Shown piece by piece: positions 17,673-26,795 of a stretch of 64,000 nucleotides of DNA. A program made the position numbers and the translations under genes. Each line of letters begins with the position of its first letter. Position 1 is the stretch's first letter. Under the pieces are notes generated by a model. That model was not told where the DNA came from, searched no databases, and was given only the letters and a program-made list of their open reading frames with translations. Source of the stretch: Lachnospiraceae bacterium. GTDB lineage: Bacteria > Bacillota > Clostridia > Lachnospirales > Lachnospiraceae. The DNA is taken from the NCBI GenBank assembly GCA_018384375.1, contig JAHAYJ010000006.1:1-64000 (forward strand), read 5' to 3'.

Positions 17673-19677
17673 ATCACAGAACAAAATGCAGAATCAGATA
17701 CAGGCAGAGCCTCAGAATGAGCTTGCCTTTTATAAGGATGCTTACGAAAAGGAGCATTTGCGGAATGCAGATCTTGCCGGACGAGTTGCGGATCTGGAGG
17801 CGAAATGTGATGACCTTGACTTTAAGCTGAACAGAATTAAAAATAATCCGCTATGGAAGGCATCAGCACCGCTCCGCCGGGGAATGCATTTTATCCTGCG
17901 TCAGAAGACGAGACTGAAAAATTGCGGAAATCTACGGGGGATTATAGCAAAAATAAAATATAAAAAAATTGAGCGGGAGGCAATGACAAATTACGGAACC
18001 CGAAGCTTTCCCACACCGGAGGAGGCACAGGCGCAGCGCGCGGAGCATTTTGACAGAATGGTAAAGATCAGTATTCTGGTTCCTCTTTGGAATACACCGG
18101 AAGATTTCCTTCGGGAAATGATAGAATCCGTAACCGCACAAACCTATGAGAATTGGGAACTTTGTCTTGCGGACGGGTCGGATGACGCACACGAAAATGT
18201 GGCGGTTATTGTCCGGGAATATCAGGAGAAGGATGGAAGAGGCAGGATCCTTTATAAAAAACTGGAAAAGAATGAGGGCATTGCAGGAAATACCAATCAG
18301 TGCCTTGCAATGGCGACGGGAGAATATATCGGCCTGTTTGATCATGATGACATCCTGCATCCCAGTGTACTCTATGAATATGTGAAGGTGATCAATGATA
18401 AGCAGGCAGATTACATATACTGTGACGAGACAACCTTTAAGAGCGGGGATATCAACAAGATGTTGACCATGCATTTTAAGCCCGATTTTGCTATTGACAA
18501 TCTGCGGGCCAATAACTATATCTGCCATTTCAGCGTGTTTGCAAGGGAACTTCTGGACGGGACGGAGCTGTTTCGCTCCCAATTTGATGGCAGTCAGGAT
18601 CATGATATGATCCTCCGCCTTACCGATCGGGCGAAAAATGTGGTTCATGTGCCCAAGCTTCTTTATTACTGGAGAAGCCATCCCGGCAGTGTGGCGTCTG
18701 ATATCAATGCAAAGCCTTATGCCATCCAGTCAGCAAAGAATGCGGTGGCTGACCATTTGCGCAGGCATGGATTTGACCATTTTCAGATTACTTCCACCAG
18801 AGCCTTTGAGACTATTTTTAAAATCCGGTATCAGATTCTGGGAAGCCCGCTGATTTCGATCGTGATTGCAAATAAAGACCATGTGGCTGATCTTCAGCGT
18901 TGCATTACCTCCATATTGGAAAAGTCCACCTACGAGAACTATGAGATCATTATCGTGGAGAACAACAGTGAGGAAAAGCAGACCTTCGATTATTATGAAG
19001 AATTGAAGGAGAATAATAGGATAACAGTAGTTACCTATGAAGGCGCTTTTAACTACTCTGCCGTGAATAATCTCGGTGTAAAGCATGCAAGAGGCGAATA
19101 TATACTGCTTCTCAATAATGATACGCAGGTCATTACCGTTAATTGGATGGAAGAGCTTTTGATGTATGCCCAGCGCGAGGATGTGGGTGCCGTGGGGGGG
19201 AAGCTTTATTATGCAGACAAGACGATTCAGCATGCGGGGGTCGTTCTGGGGCTTGGTGCCCATAGGACTGCAGGGCACAGCCATTACAAGCAGCACAGAG
19301 AAAATCTGGGATATATGGGCAGACTGTGTTATGCTCAGGACGTTTCGGCAGTGACGGGAGCCTGCCTCCTGGTGAAGAAGTCACTTTTTGAGGAAGTGGG
19401 AGGACTGGAGGAAGACTTTGCCATCTCTTTAAATGATGTGGATTTTTGCCTGAAACTTCGGGAAAAAGGTTACCTGAATGTATTCACTCCCTTTGCGGAG
19501 CTGTATCATTTTGAATCCATCTCCAGAGGTCTTGATGACCAGGGACAGAAGGCACAACGGTATGACAGAGAGTCGCAACAATTCCGGGAAAAGTGGAAGA
19601 AAGTGCTGGAAGTCGGAGATCCTTACTACAATCCGAACTTTTCGCTCGATCGCAGTGACTTTGCTTTGAAAACATGA
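17665..19677 (+). CDS. Tandem-domain GT2 glycosyltransferase
   Basis: A 670-residue protein with two complete GT2 domains after a coiled-coil N-terminus. Domain 1 (about residues 132-350) begins VKISILVPLWNTPEDF and has the FDHDD metal motif near 224. Domain 2 (about 393-640) begins PLISIVIANKDH and has LLNNDTQV near 483 and SLNDVDFCLKLREKGY. The start is the ATG at 17665, nine bases after GGAGG; it overlaps the previous gene by 8 bp. A TTG at 17656 is in frame but touches the ribosome site. Two active sites in one chain suggest that it makes a two-sugar repeat or two linkages. Confidence 0.88.
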   Translation: MSESQNKMQNQIQAEPQNELAFYKDAYEKEHLRNADLAGRVADLEAKCDDLDFKLNRIKNNPLWKASAPLRRGMHFILRQKTRLKNCGNLRGIIAKIKYKKIEREAMTNYGTRSFPTPEEAQAQRAEHFDRMVKISILVPLWNTPEDFLREMIESVTAQTYENWELCLADGSDDAHENVAVIVREYQEKDGRGRILYKKLEKNEGIAGNTNQCLAMATGEYIGLFDHDDILHPSVLYEYVKVINDKQADYIYCDETTFKSGDINKMLTMHFKPDFAIDNLRANNYICHFSVFARELLDGTELFRSQFDGSQDHDMILRLTDRAKNVVHVPKLLYYWRSHPGSVASDINAKPYAIQSAKNAVADHLRRHGFDHFQITSTRAFETIFKIRYQILGSPLISIVIANKDHVADLQRCITSILEKSTYENYEIIIVENNSEEKQTFDYYEELKENNRITVVTYEGAFNYSAVNNLGVKHARGEYILLLNNDTQVITVNWMEELLMYAQREDVGAVGGKLYYADKTIQHAGVVLGLGAHRTAGHSHYKQHRENLGYMGRLCYAQDVSAVTGACLLVKKSLFEEVGGLEEDFAISLNDVDFCLKLREKGYLNVFTPFAELYHFESISRGLDDQGQKAQRYDRESQQFREKWKKVLEVGDPYYNPNFSLDRSDFALKT

Positions 19678-19694
19678 GCAACTTGTGGTAGAAT
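19666..19694 (+). promoter_or_regulatory. Candidate promoter of phosphoglucomutase gene
   Basis: TTGAAA (19666-19671), a 17-bp spacer and TAGAAT (19689-19694), overlapping the 3' end of the glycosyltransferase gene. The start point would lie about 50 bp ahead of the coding sequence. Confidence 0.45.
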
Positions 19695-19751
19695 AAAAAA
19701 GCATGATGAATTTAAAATAAGTGAGACAAAACAGAACCAGGAGGGAAAAGA

Positions 19752-21473
19752 ATGAGCTACAAAGAGCAGTATCAATTTTGGCTTGAAGATGCTTACTTTG
19801 ACGAGAAGACCAAGGAGGAGCTCAGGGGCATCGCTGACAATGAAAAGGAAATTGAAGATCGTTTCTATAAAGAACTTGAATTCGGTACCGGCGGACTTCG
19901 GGGTGTGATCGGTGCCGGCACCAATCGTATGAACATCTACACGGTCAGAAAGGCAACCCAGGGACTTGCAAATTATATCATCAGTCAGGGAGGAAAGGAC
20001 AGAGGGGTGGCAATCGCCTATGACTCCAGAAGAATGTCTCCCGAATTTGCAGATGAAGCGGCGCTGTGCCTTTCGGCAAATGGCATTAAAGCGTATGTGT
20101 TTGATGCACTGCGCCCTACACCGGAGCTTTCCTTTGCACTTCGTAAGCTGAACTGTATTTCCGGCATTGTGATCACAGCAAGCCATAACCCTCCGGAGTA
20201 TAACGGTTATAAAGCATATTGGGAGGACGGCGCCCAGGTGACCGCACCCAGGGATAAGGAAATTATCACAGAGGTAAAGAAGGTTACCGATTATCATGCC
20301 GTGAAGACGATGGATAAGGCGGAAGCGATGAAGGCAGGTCTCTATCAGGTGATCGGCAAGGAAATCGACGATGCTTATATGGAAGAACTGAAAAAGCAGA
20401 TCATTCATCCGGAAATCATCAAGGAGGTTGCGGATGATATCAGAATCGTATATTCACCCTTCCACGGAACCGGTAATGTGCCGGTGAGAAGAATCCTTTC
20501 CGAGCTTGGTTTTAAGCACGTGTATGTAGTTCCCGAACAGGAACTTCCCGATCCTGATTTTACAACGCTGGAATATCCCAATCCGGAGGATCCGAAAGCA
20601 TTTACGCTTGCCCTTAAACTGGCGAAAGAGAAAAATGCAGATATTGTCCTGGCTACAGACCCGGATGCGGACAGACTGGGTATCTATGCATTGGATACCA
20701 AGACCGGTGAATATGTTCCTTTTACGGGAAATATGTCCGGTATGCTGATCGCAGAATATATTTTGAGGGAAAGAACGGCAACAGGAACCATGCCTGCAGA
20801 TCCGGCACTGGTTACAACAATCGTAACCACCAATATGGCAAAGGCAATCGCAGAGGATTATCATGTAAAATTCATTGAGGTTTTAACAGGATTTAAATAT
20901 ATCGGTGAGCAGATCAAGTTCTTTGAGCAGAGCGGCTCCAATCATTATGTGTTTGGTTTGGAGGAGAGCTATGGCTGTCTTGCAGGAACCCATGCGAGAG
21001 ATAAGGACGCGGTCGTTGCGGTCATGTGTCTGTGTGAGGTTGCTGCATGGTGTAAGAAGAATGGCATTACCGTATGGGATCAGATGCTGAAGCTCTATGA
21101 GAAATATGGCTATTTTAAGGAGACACAGTATGCGATCACTCTGAAGGGAATTGACGGCTCCAAGCAGATTGCAGAAATGATGGATAAGCTTCGCAGCAAT
21201 CCACCTAAGAGCTTTGGAGAACTGAAGGTAAAGGAACTGCGTGATTACGACAGGAACGTTACAAAAAATATGGAAACAGGCGAGGAAGGTCCCACAGGAC
21301 TTCCAAAATCCAATGTTCTTTACTTTGATCTGACCAATGACTCCTGGTGCTGTGCAAGACCATCAGGAACAGAACCCAAGATCAAGTTCTATATGGGTGT
21401 TAAGGGAACCAGCCTTGAGGATGCGCAGGCAAAGGTGGAGAGACTCACAGAGGATCTGAAGGCATATCTCTAA
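19752..21473 (+). CDS. pgcA: Phosphoglucomutase/phosphomannomutase
   Basis: A 573-residue alpha-D-phosphohexomutase interconverting glucose-6-phosphate and glucose-1-phosphate, which feeds rfbA. Signatures are the phosphoserine loop TASHNPPEYNGYK, the Mg site ATDPDADR, the sugar-binding GLEESYG and the phosphate-binding RPSGTEPKIKFY. Length fits the PgcA group. The ATG at 19752 follows CAGGAGGGAAAAG. It has its own candidate promoter and is closed by a strong terminator, so it seems to be a separately controlled unit within the polysaccharide locus. Confidence 0.95.
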   Translation: MSYKEQYQFWLEDAYFDEKTKEELRGIADNEKEIEDRFYKELEFGTGGLRGVIGAGTNRMNIYTVRKATQGLANYIISQGGKDRGVAIAYDSRRMSPEFADEAALCLSANGIKAYVFDALRPTPELSFALRKLNCISGIVITASHNPPEYNGYKAYWEDGAQVTAPRDKEIITEVKKVTDYHAVKTMDKAEAMKAGLYQVIGKEIDDAYMEELKKQIIHPEIIKEVADDIRIVYSPFHGTGNVPVRRILSELGFKHVYVVPEQELPDPDFTTLEYPNPEDPKAFTLALKLAKEKNADIVLATDPDADRLGIYALDTKTGEYVPFTGNMSGMLIAEYILRERTATGTMPADPALVTTIVTTNMAKAIAEDYHVKFIEVLTGFKYIGEQIKFFEQSGSNHYVFGLEESYGCLAGTHARDKDAVVAVMCLCEVAAWCKKNGITVWDQMLKLYEKYGYFKETQYAITLKGIDGSKQIAEMMDKLRSNPPKSFGELKVKELRDYDRNVTKNMETGEEGPTGLPKSNVLYFDLTNDSWCCARPSGTEPKIKFYMGVKGTSLEDAQAKVERLTEDLKAYL

Positions 21474-21515
21474 GAACAGATGGATATGACCGGAATACCT
21501 GAAAAATAAGAAAAT

Positions 21516-21539
21516 CGCCCTGGATGACAGGGCGTTTTT
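21516..21539 (+). terminator. Rho-independent terminator after pgcA
   Basis: CGCCCT (21516-21521) pairs with AGGGCG (21529-21534) around a 7-nt loop, followed by TTTTTC. Confidence 0.85.
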
Positions 21540-21584
21540 CATCTTCATGGAATAGGACTCTTAAGTGAACGGGGAATGAAGACT

Positions 21585-22967
21585 ATGAGCAGAATTTTGA
21601 AGGCCAGCAATATCAAAAAAACACTTCGCTATCTAAAGAAAAACGGAATAAGAGCGGCCTTTTATGCGGCAAAGGAGAGAATGGAGCGAGAAAGGGAAGA
21701 TACCTATGACTACGTGCCGGTGGAGGAAGCAGTTCTCGAGAGACAGAGACAAGAAGCTGATAGTTTTTCCGTGCGCTTCAGTATTCTTGTGCCCCTATAT
21801 GAGACGAAGGAAAGTTATCTTCGGGAAATGATCGATTCTGTTCTGCGACAGACCTATGGTAATTTTGAACTGATTCTGGCAGATGCCAGTAAAAGCGATG
21901 ACGTTTCACAGATTGTAAACACTTATTCCGATCAGCGTATTCTGTATAAAAGATTAAATCAGAATACAGGAATTGCGGCTAATACCAATCAGGCACTGAT
22001 GTATGCAACAGGCGACTATGCGGCGCTGCTGGATCATGATGATGTGCTGACGCCTGATGCTCTCTATGAGATGGCAACGGAGATTGAAAGACAGAAAAAA
22101 GAAGATATTCAATTACAGATGTTATATTCTGATGAGGATAAGCTGGATGAGAGAGAAAAGAAATATTTTGATTGGAATCAAAAACCAGAATTTAATCTTG
22201 ATTTAATATTATCCAATAATTATATTTGTCACTTCCTGGTTATGAAGCGGCAGCTGATGCAGGAGCTGGGCTTTCGCAGCGTATGTGACGGGGCACAGGA
22301 CTATGATCTGGTTTTGCGGGCTATCAATTTCCTGCTGGGAAAAGATAAAAGTCAAACCATCAAATCAGAGCTCCCCATAGCGCATATACCGAAGGTGCTT
22401 TACCACTGGAGATGTCATCAGGAATCCACGGCAGAAAATCCTGCCAGCAAGCAATATGCCTATGATGCAGGGAAACGGGCAATTGAGGATTTCCTGCGCA
22501 GCAGGGAGTGGAAGGGAATCGTACGGCATACCATGCATCTTGGCTTTTACCGAGTGGAATACCAGCCGGATCTTCTCAGCAACAGACCGGATACTGCTGT
22601 TGTGGGTGGAAAACTGATCAATAAGAAGAATAAAATAACGGGCGGTATATATAATCAGGATGGGGTATGCCCTTATCTGGGATTACATAGGGCTTACAGT
22701 GGATATCTGCACAGGGCATCTCTAATGCAGGAGGCAGAGATTGTGGACGTAAGATGTATGAAGGCTTCCCCTGAGGCGGCCGAGATTTTGGAAGAAATGC
22801 TGGGACTTCCTTATCTGGGAAACCGAAAAAACGGCCGATTTGACTGGCAGGGAAGCATAAGGGAATCAACTGATTATGTGGAACTGAGCAGGGAATTCTG
22901 TGAGAAGGTAAGACAGCGTGGCTGGAGAATTGTCTGGGATCCGGAAATGGTAGAAAAGATAAATTAA
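21585..22967 (+). CDS. GT2 glycosyltransferase with partial second domain
   Basis: About 460 residues. A basic helical start precedes a full GT2 domain (about residues 62-310) beginning FSILVPLYETKESY with LDHDDVLTPDAL as the metal motif. The remaining 130 residues (VGGKLINKKNKITGGIYNQDG to the end) resemble the tail of a second GT2 domain without its donor-binding half. The ATG at 21585 sits nine bases after GGGGA; an ATG at 21576 is in frame but abuts that site. Domain 1 is clearly related to domain 1 of the tandem enzyme at 17665. The role is chain extension in the same polysaccharide; donor unknown. Confidence 0.85.
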   Translation: MSRILKASNIKKTLRYLKKNGIRAAFYAAKERMEREREDTYDYVPVEEAVLERQRQEADSFSVRFSILVPLYETKESYLREMIDSVLRQTYGNFELILADASKSDDVSQIVNTYSDQRILYKRLNQNTGIAANTNQALMYATGDYAALLDHDDVLTPDALYEMATEIERQKKEDIQLQMLYSDEDKLDEREKKYFDWNQKPEFNLDLILSNNYICHFLVMKRQLMQELGFRSVCDGAQDYDLVLRAINFLLGKDKSQTIKSELPIAHIPKVLYHWRCHQESTAENPASKQYAYDAGKRAIEDFLRSREWKGIVRHTMHLGFYRVEYQPDLLSNRPDTAVVGGKLINKKNKITGGIYNQDGVCPYLGLHRAYSGYLHRASLMQEAEIVDVRCMKASPEAAEILEEMLGLPYLGNRKNGRFDWQGSIRESTDYVELSREFCEKVRQRGWRIVWDPEMVEKIN

Positions 22968-22982
22968 ATGAGGATTTAGCTG

Positions 22983-23948
22983 ATGCAGAGAACAACCGTA
23001 GTGATACCGAATTACAATGGGAGGCAATATATTGACGCCTGTCTGAAGTCGCTTCAGAAGAGCACCGTTCCGCTAAAGATTATTCTTGTGGATAATGGCT
23101 CAACGGATGGGAGTCTGAATTGTGTGAGAGAGAATTATCCTGATGTCAGGATCATTGCATTTCCGGAAAACACAGGATTCAGCAAGGCAGTGAATGCGGG
23201 AATCCTGGCGGCAGACACGGAATTTGTGCTGCTTCTTAACAATGACACTGTTGTGGATGAAAGGATGGCAGAGTATCTGGAGAATGCCATGGAAGCAGAT
23301 GAAGGGTGTTTTTCGGCAGCTGCAAGGATGTGCAGTCTTTCTGCACCGGAAAAGCTGGATGGTGCCGGCGACTTTTACTGTGCACTTGGATGGGCTTTTG
23401 CAAGAGGTAAGGACCAGCCGGCAGATCGCTATTTAAAGCCGGGAAGAGTTTTTTCGGCCTGCGCAGGGGCAGCAATCTATCGGAGAAGCCTTTTTTTAAA
23501 AATCGGATATTTTGACGAAAATCATTTTGCTTATCTGGAGGATATTGATATCGGGTATCGCGCCAATATTTATGGATATCCTAATCAATATGTTCCTCAG
23601 GCAGTGGTTTATCATGCGGGAAGCGCAGTCAGCGGTTCCAGGCATAATGAATTTAAGGTGAGACTCTCAGCAGCCAACAGTATTTATTTGATTTACAAAA
23701 ATATGCCATTTTTACAGCTTGTGTTGAACCTCCCCTTTTTGCTGGCAGGGTATCTGGTTAAGAGCCTTTTCTTTCTCACAAAGGGGATGGGAAGGGCATA
23801 TCTGGGTGGGCTTGCAAAGGGCTTTTGCCTTTCCGCTTCAGAGGCAGGCCGCCGGAATAAGGTTCCCTTCAGATGGAAAAACCTTCCTCATTATCTGTGG
23901 ATTCAGGGACAATTATGGCTGAATCTGTTACGGCGTTTGGGAGGCTGA
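22983..23948 (+). CDS. GT2 glycosyltransferase (rhamnosyltransferase-like)
   Basis: A 321-residue single-domain enzyme. It begins TTVVIPNYNGRQYIDAC, has ILVDNGSTDGS, the metal motif LLLNNDTVVDERM and the late segment YLEDIDIGYRANIYGY, as in rhamnosyltransferases of the WbbL/RfbF type. A hydrophobic stretch near residues 245-262 probably tethers it to the membrane. The ATG at 22983 follows GAGGATTTAGCTG, 15 bp behind the preceding GT2 gene, so the two are cotranscribed. Confidence 0.88.
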   Translation: MQRTTVVIPNYNGRQYIDACLKSLQKSTVPLKIILVDNGSTDGSLNCVRENYPDVRIIAFPENTGFSKAVNAGILAADTEFVLLLNNDTVVDERMAEYLENAMEADEGCFSAAARMCSLSAPEKLDGAGDFYCALGWAFARGKDQPADRYLKPGRVFSACAGAAIYRRSLFLKIGYFDENHFAYLEDIDIGYRANIYGYPNQYVPQAVVYHAGSAVSGSRHNEFKVRLSAANSIYLIYKNMPFLQLVLNLPFLLAGYLVKSLFFLTKGMGRAYLGGLAKGFCLSASEAGRRNKVPFRWKNLPHYLWIQGQLWLNLLRRLGG

Positions 23949-23956
23949 ATTTTGAG

Positions 23957-23985
23957 TTGTGCTTTTTGTAATAATATTGTAAAAT
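23957..23985 (+). promoter_or_regulatory. Candidate promoter of the initiating phosphotransferase gene
   Basis: TTGTGC (23957-23962), a 17-bp spacer and TAAAAT (23980-23985), just ahead of the glycosyl-phosphotransferase gene. Confidence 0.45.
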
Positions 23986-24007
23986 GTTTGCAAGAAGGTA
24001 GCAGGAT

Positions 24008-25417
24008 ATGATAAAGGACAACCAGAAACTTTTTAATAGATTGCATTTGCTGGTAGATGCCATTGTGGTGGCAATTTCCTACCTGCTTGCATGGTATATA
24101 AAGTTCTGCACTGTTTTTGCCGATACGGAACCCGGTGCAGGCGCTCTGGATATGGGAACTTATTTTAGTTTCCTTTATTTTGTTGTACCCGAATATATTA
24201 TTCTGTATTACTTTTTCAACATGTATGCGCCTAAGCGTGCAACCAGGCGGAAATATGAGATCGGAGGAATCCTGAAAGCCAATACGGTCGGTATTGTGCT
24301 CTTTATCGTTGTCCTCTATATGATCAAGCAGCAGCATTTCTCCCGGTTCATGATGGGTGCTTTTTTTGTGATTAACATAGTTCTGACGACGATCTGCAGA
24401 ACATTGATACGCAATACCCTTCTCTATTTTCGGAAAAAGGGCTACAACCTGAAATATATCCTGCTGATCGGCTATTCCAGGGCAGCGGAGGAATATATTA
24501 CCAGAATCAATGCCAATCCTCAGTGGGGGTATGTGGTTCGTGGTATCCTGGATGACAGAATTCCCAGCGGTACCATGTACAAGGGTGTTAAGGTAGTAGG
24601 GAGAATTGAGAATATCCGCTACATTCTTCCGGAGAATAAATTGGATGAGATTGCCATTACCCTCGCATTGAAGGATTATGATCATCTGGAATCTATTGTA
24701 GATCTATGTGAAAAATCCGGCGTGCATACCAAGTTTATACCGGATTATAATTCTCTGGTTCCAAGCCATCCCTATACAGAGGATCTGATGGGACTTCCTG
24801 TGATCAATATCCGGTATGTTCCGCTCACGAATACCCTGAACTGGGTGGCAAAGCGTGCGGTGGATATCATAGGCTCCTCTCTGGGAATCGTGATATCTTC
24901 CCCAATCATGTTGATTGCGGCAATTGCGATCAAGTGTACCAGCAGTGGACCTGTGATCTTTAAGCAGGAGAGAGTAGGGCTTCATAACAGAACTTTTAAA
25001 ATGTACAAATTCAGAACCATGGAGATGCAAAGACCCTCTGCCGAGGAGAAAGCATGGACGGTGAAGGACGATCCGAGAGTGACCGGAGTAGGCAGATTTT
25101 TACGGCGAACCAGCCTGGATGAACTGCCTCAGCTGTTTAATATTTTGGTGGGTGAGATGTCTCTGGTAGGGCCAAGACCTGAAAGACCTCAGTTTGTTGA
25201 AAAGTTTAAAGAAGAAATTCCGCGATATATGATCAAGCATCAGGTCAGACCCGGACTTACCGGATGGGCGCAGATCAACGGTTACCGGGGAGATACTTCT
25301 ATCCGCAAGAGAGTAGAATATGATCTTTTTTATATTGAAAACTGGACGATGGCCCTGGATATTAAGATCATGTTTTTAACACTGTTTAAAGGTTTTATCA
25401 ATAAGAATGCATATTAA
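24008..25417 (+). CDS. Undecaprenyl-phosphate glycosyl-1-phosphate transferase (WbaP/WcaJ-type)
   Basis: A 469-residue polyprenyl glycosyl-phosphotransferase that starts polymer synthesis by loading a sugar phosphate on undecaprenyl phosphate. Several N-terminal helices (within about 1-130) lead to a nucleotide-binding-like middle (YILLIGYSRAAEEY), then the catalytic C-terminal domain: FKQERVGLHNRTFKMYKFRTM, the Asp-Glu pair in SLDELPQLFNIL, SLVGPRPERPQF and RPGLTGWAQING. Length matches the large WbaP/WcaJ class. The ATG at 24008 follows AAGAAGGTAGCAGGAT. It stands at the end of the glycosyltransferase genes and ahead of the LCP gene. Confidence 0.94.
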   Translation: MIKDNQKLFNRLHLLVDAIVVAISYLLAWYIKFCTVFADTEPGAGALDMGTYFSFLYFVVPEYIILYYFFNMYAPKRATRRKYEIGGILKANTVGIVLFIVVLYMIKQQHFSRFMMGAFFVINIVLTTICRTLIRNTLLYFRKKGYNLKYILLIGYSRAAEEYITRINANPQWGYVVRGILDDRIPSGTMYKGVKVVGRIENIRYILPENKLDEIAITLALKDYDHLESIVDLCEKSGVHTKFIPDYNSLVPSHPYTEDLMGLPVINIRYVPLTNTLNWVAKRAVDIIGSSLGIVISSPIMLIAAIAIKCTSSGPVIFKQERVGLHNRTFKMYKFRTMEMQRPSAEEKAWTVKDDPRVTGVGRFLRRTSLDELPQLFNILVGEMSLVGPRPERPQFVEKFKEEIPRYMIKHQVRPGLTGWAQINGYRGDTSIRKRVEYDLFYIENWTMALDIKIMFLTLFKGFINKNAY

Positions 25418-25572
25418 GGAAGGGATTTACAAATCTTAAGGATACATTAAAAAAGCGCCGCAGGGCTTGCTTAAATATAGGTTTTATGAGACAATGATAT
25501 CTTGTGAGAGATCACAGATGATAAAGCCCAGATAAAATATACGAATTTGTGAATAAGGGAGAGATTAATTAT

Positions 25573-26727
25573 ATGACAACAGAATCAAGAAAACCTGTAA
25601 AAAAGAAGAAACCGGTAAGGCCTGATGCAGAAAGACAGGCAAGCAGCACCGGTAAAAAGAAAAAGGTACCTGCATCGGCAAAAAAGAATTCCAAAAAGAA
25701 ACGCACAAAGATCCTTCTGTTTATTGTGGAAATATTTGTATTGCTCCTCATGGTAGTTGTTCTTTACGGTGTGCTTAAGACAGAAAAAGTCGGCAAGGTA
25801 GAGATCCCCGAAGAGGATATCGTGATCAATCCCATTGTCGAACAAAAGGAAGAGACAACGATGAAGGGCTATCGTAACATTGCTCTTTTTGGTGTGGATT
25901 CAACAACCGGTGCACTGGATAAAAATACCAGAAGTGACAGTATCATGATTGCATCCATCAATCTGGATACCGGCGAGTGTAAGCTGGTCAGCGTTTACCG
26001 TGATACTTACCTGAACCTGAGCAATGACTCCTACAATAAATGTAATGCTGCTTACGCAAAGGGTGGACCCAAGCAGGCAATCAATATGCTGAACATGAAT
26101 CTGGATATGAATATCACTGATTTTGTGACTGTTGGTTTTGCAGGACTGACGGATACCATTGATGCGCTGGGCGGTATTATGATCGATGTGGATTCGGAGG
26201 AACTCAAGCACATAAACAGTTATCAGATCTGTATGGCTGAGGATCTTAAGAGAAGCTACACTCCTGTTACCGATACGGGTTATCAGCTGCTTGACGGTCT
26301 GCAGGCAACAGCCTACTGTCGTATCCGTTATACGGCAGGAGATGATTTTAAGAGAGCAGAGCGCCAGAGAGAGGTTTTGATGGCTATTGCAGATAAGGCA
26401 AAGAGTGCATCTCCTGCAACCTTGAACACAATTGCAAACGATGTATTTAAAGAGGTCTATACTTCATTGGATATTTCTGAGATCCTGGAGTTACTTGGCG
26501 ATATCGGCAAGTATGAAATCGTAGATCAGGGAGGCTTCCCGGAGGAGAGCATGAGAGCTACCGGAACCATCGGCTCCAAAGGAAGCTGCGTTGTACCGGT
26601 TAATCTGGAGCAGAATGTCGCATGGTTGCATGGCTTCCTGTTTAAGGATGAGGAATATACGCCATCTGATCAGGTTAAGGAATACAGTGAGAAGATTAAA
26701 GCTGACACCAGTGGATACATTAACTAA
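25573..26727 (+). CDS. LytR-CpsA-Psr family glycopolymer ligase
   Basis: About 384 residues. A lysine-rich cytoplasmic start (KKKKPVRPD, KKKKVPAS) precedes one membrane helix (about 46-66) and the outer LCP domain: NIALFGVDSTTG, RSDSIMIASINLDTGECKLVSVYRDTY with the pyrophosphate-binding arginines, and QATAYCRIRYTAGDDFKRAERQREVL. LCP enzymes transfer undecaprenyl-linked polymers to peptidoglycan, fitting the end of the locus. The ATG at 25573 is nine bases behind AAGGGAGAG; the frame is also open to a GTG at 25549. The 155-bp gap upstream shows no convincing sigma-A promoter. Confidence 0.93.
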   Translation: MTTESRKPVKKKKPVRPDAERQASSTGKKKKVPASAKKNSKKKRTKILLFIVEIFVLLLMVVVLYGVLKTEKVGKVEIPEEDIVINPIVEQKEETTMKGYRNIALFGVDSTTGALDKNTRSDSIMIASINLDTGECKLVSVYRDTYLNLSNDSYNKCNAAYAKGGPKQAINMLNMNLDMNITDFVTVGFAGLTDTIDALGGIMIDVDSEELKHINSYQICMAEDLKRSYTPVTDTGYQLLDGLQATAYCRIRYTAGDDFKRAERQREVLMAIADKAKSASPATLNTIANDVFKEVYTSLDISEILELLGDIGKYEIVDQGGFPEESMRATGTIGSKGSCVVPVNLEQNVAWLHGFLFKDEEYTPSDQVKEYSEKIKADTSGYIN

Positions 26728-26739
26728 AGTGATAACAGA

Positions 26740-26770
26740 AATAAGAGTCCGCAAGCGGGCTCTTATTTTT
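26740..26770 (+). terminator. Rho-independent terminator after LCP gene
   Basis: AATAAGAGTCCGC (26740-26752) pairs with GCGGGCTCTTATT (26755-26767), one mismatch, then TTT. It separates the LCP gene from the next glycosyltransferase, 26 bp further on, which may be read by escape through this terminator. Confidence 0.8.
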
Positions 26771-26795
26771 ACAATTTTCAGGTGGAGATAAAGCA

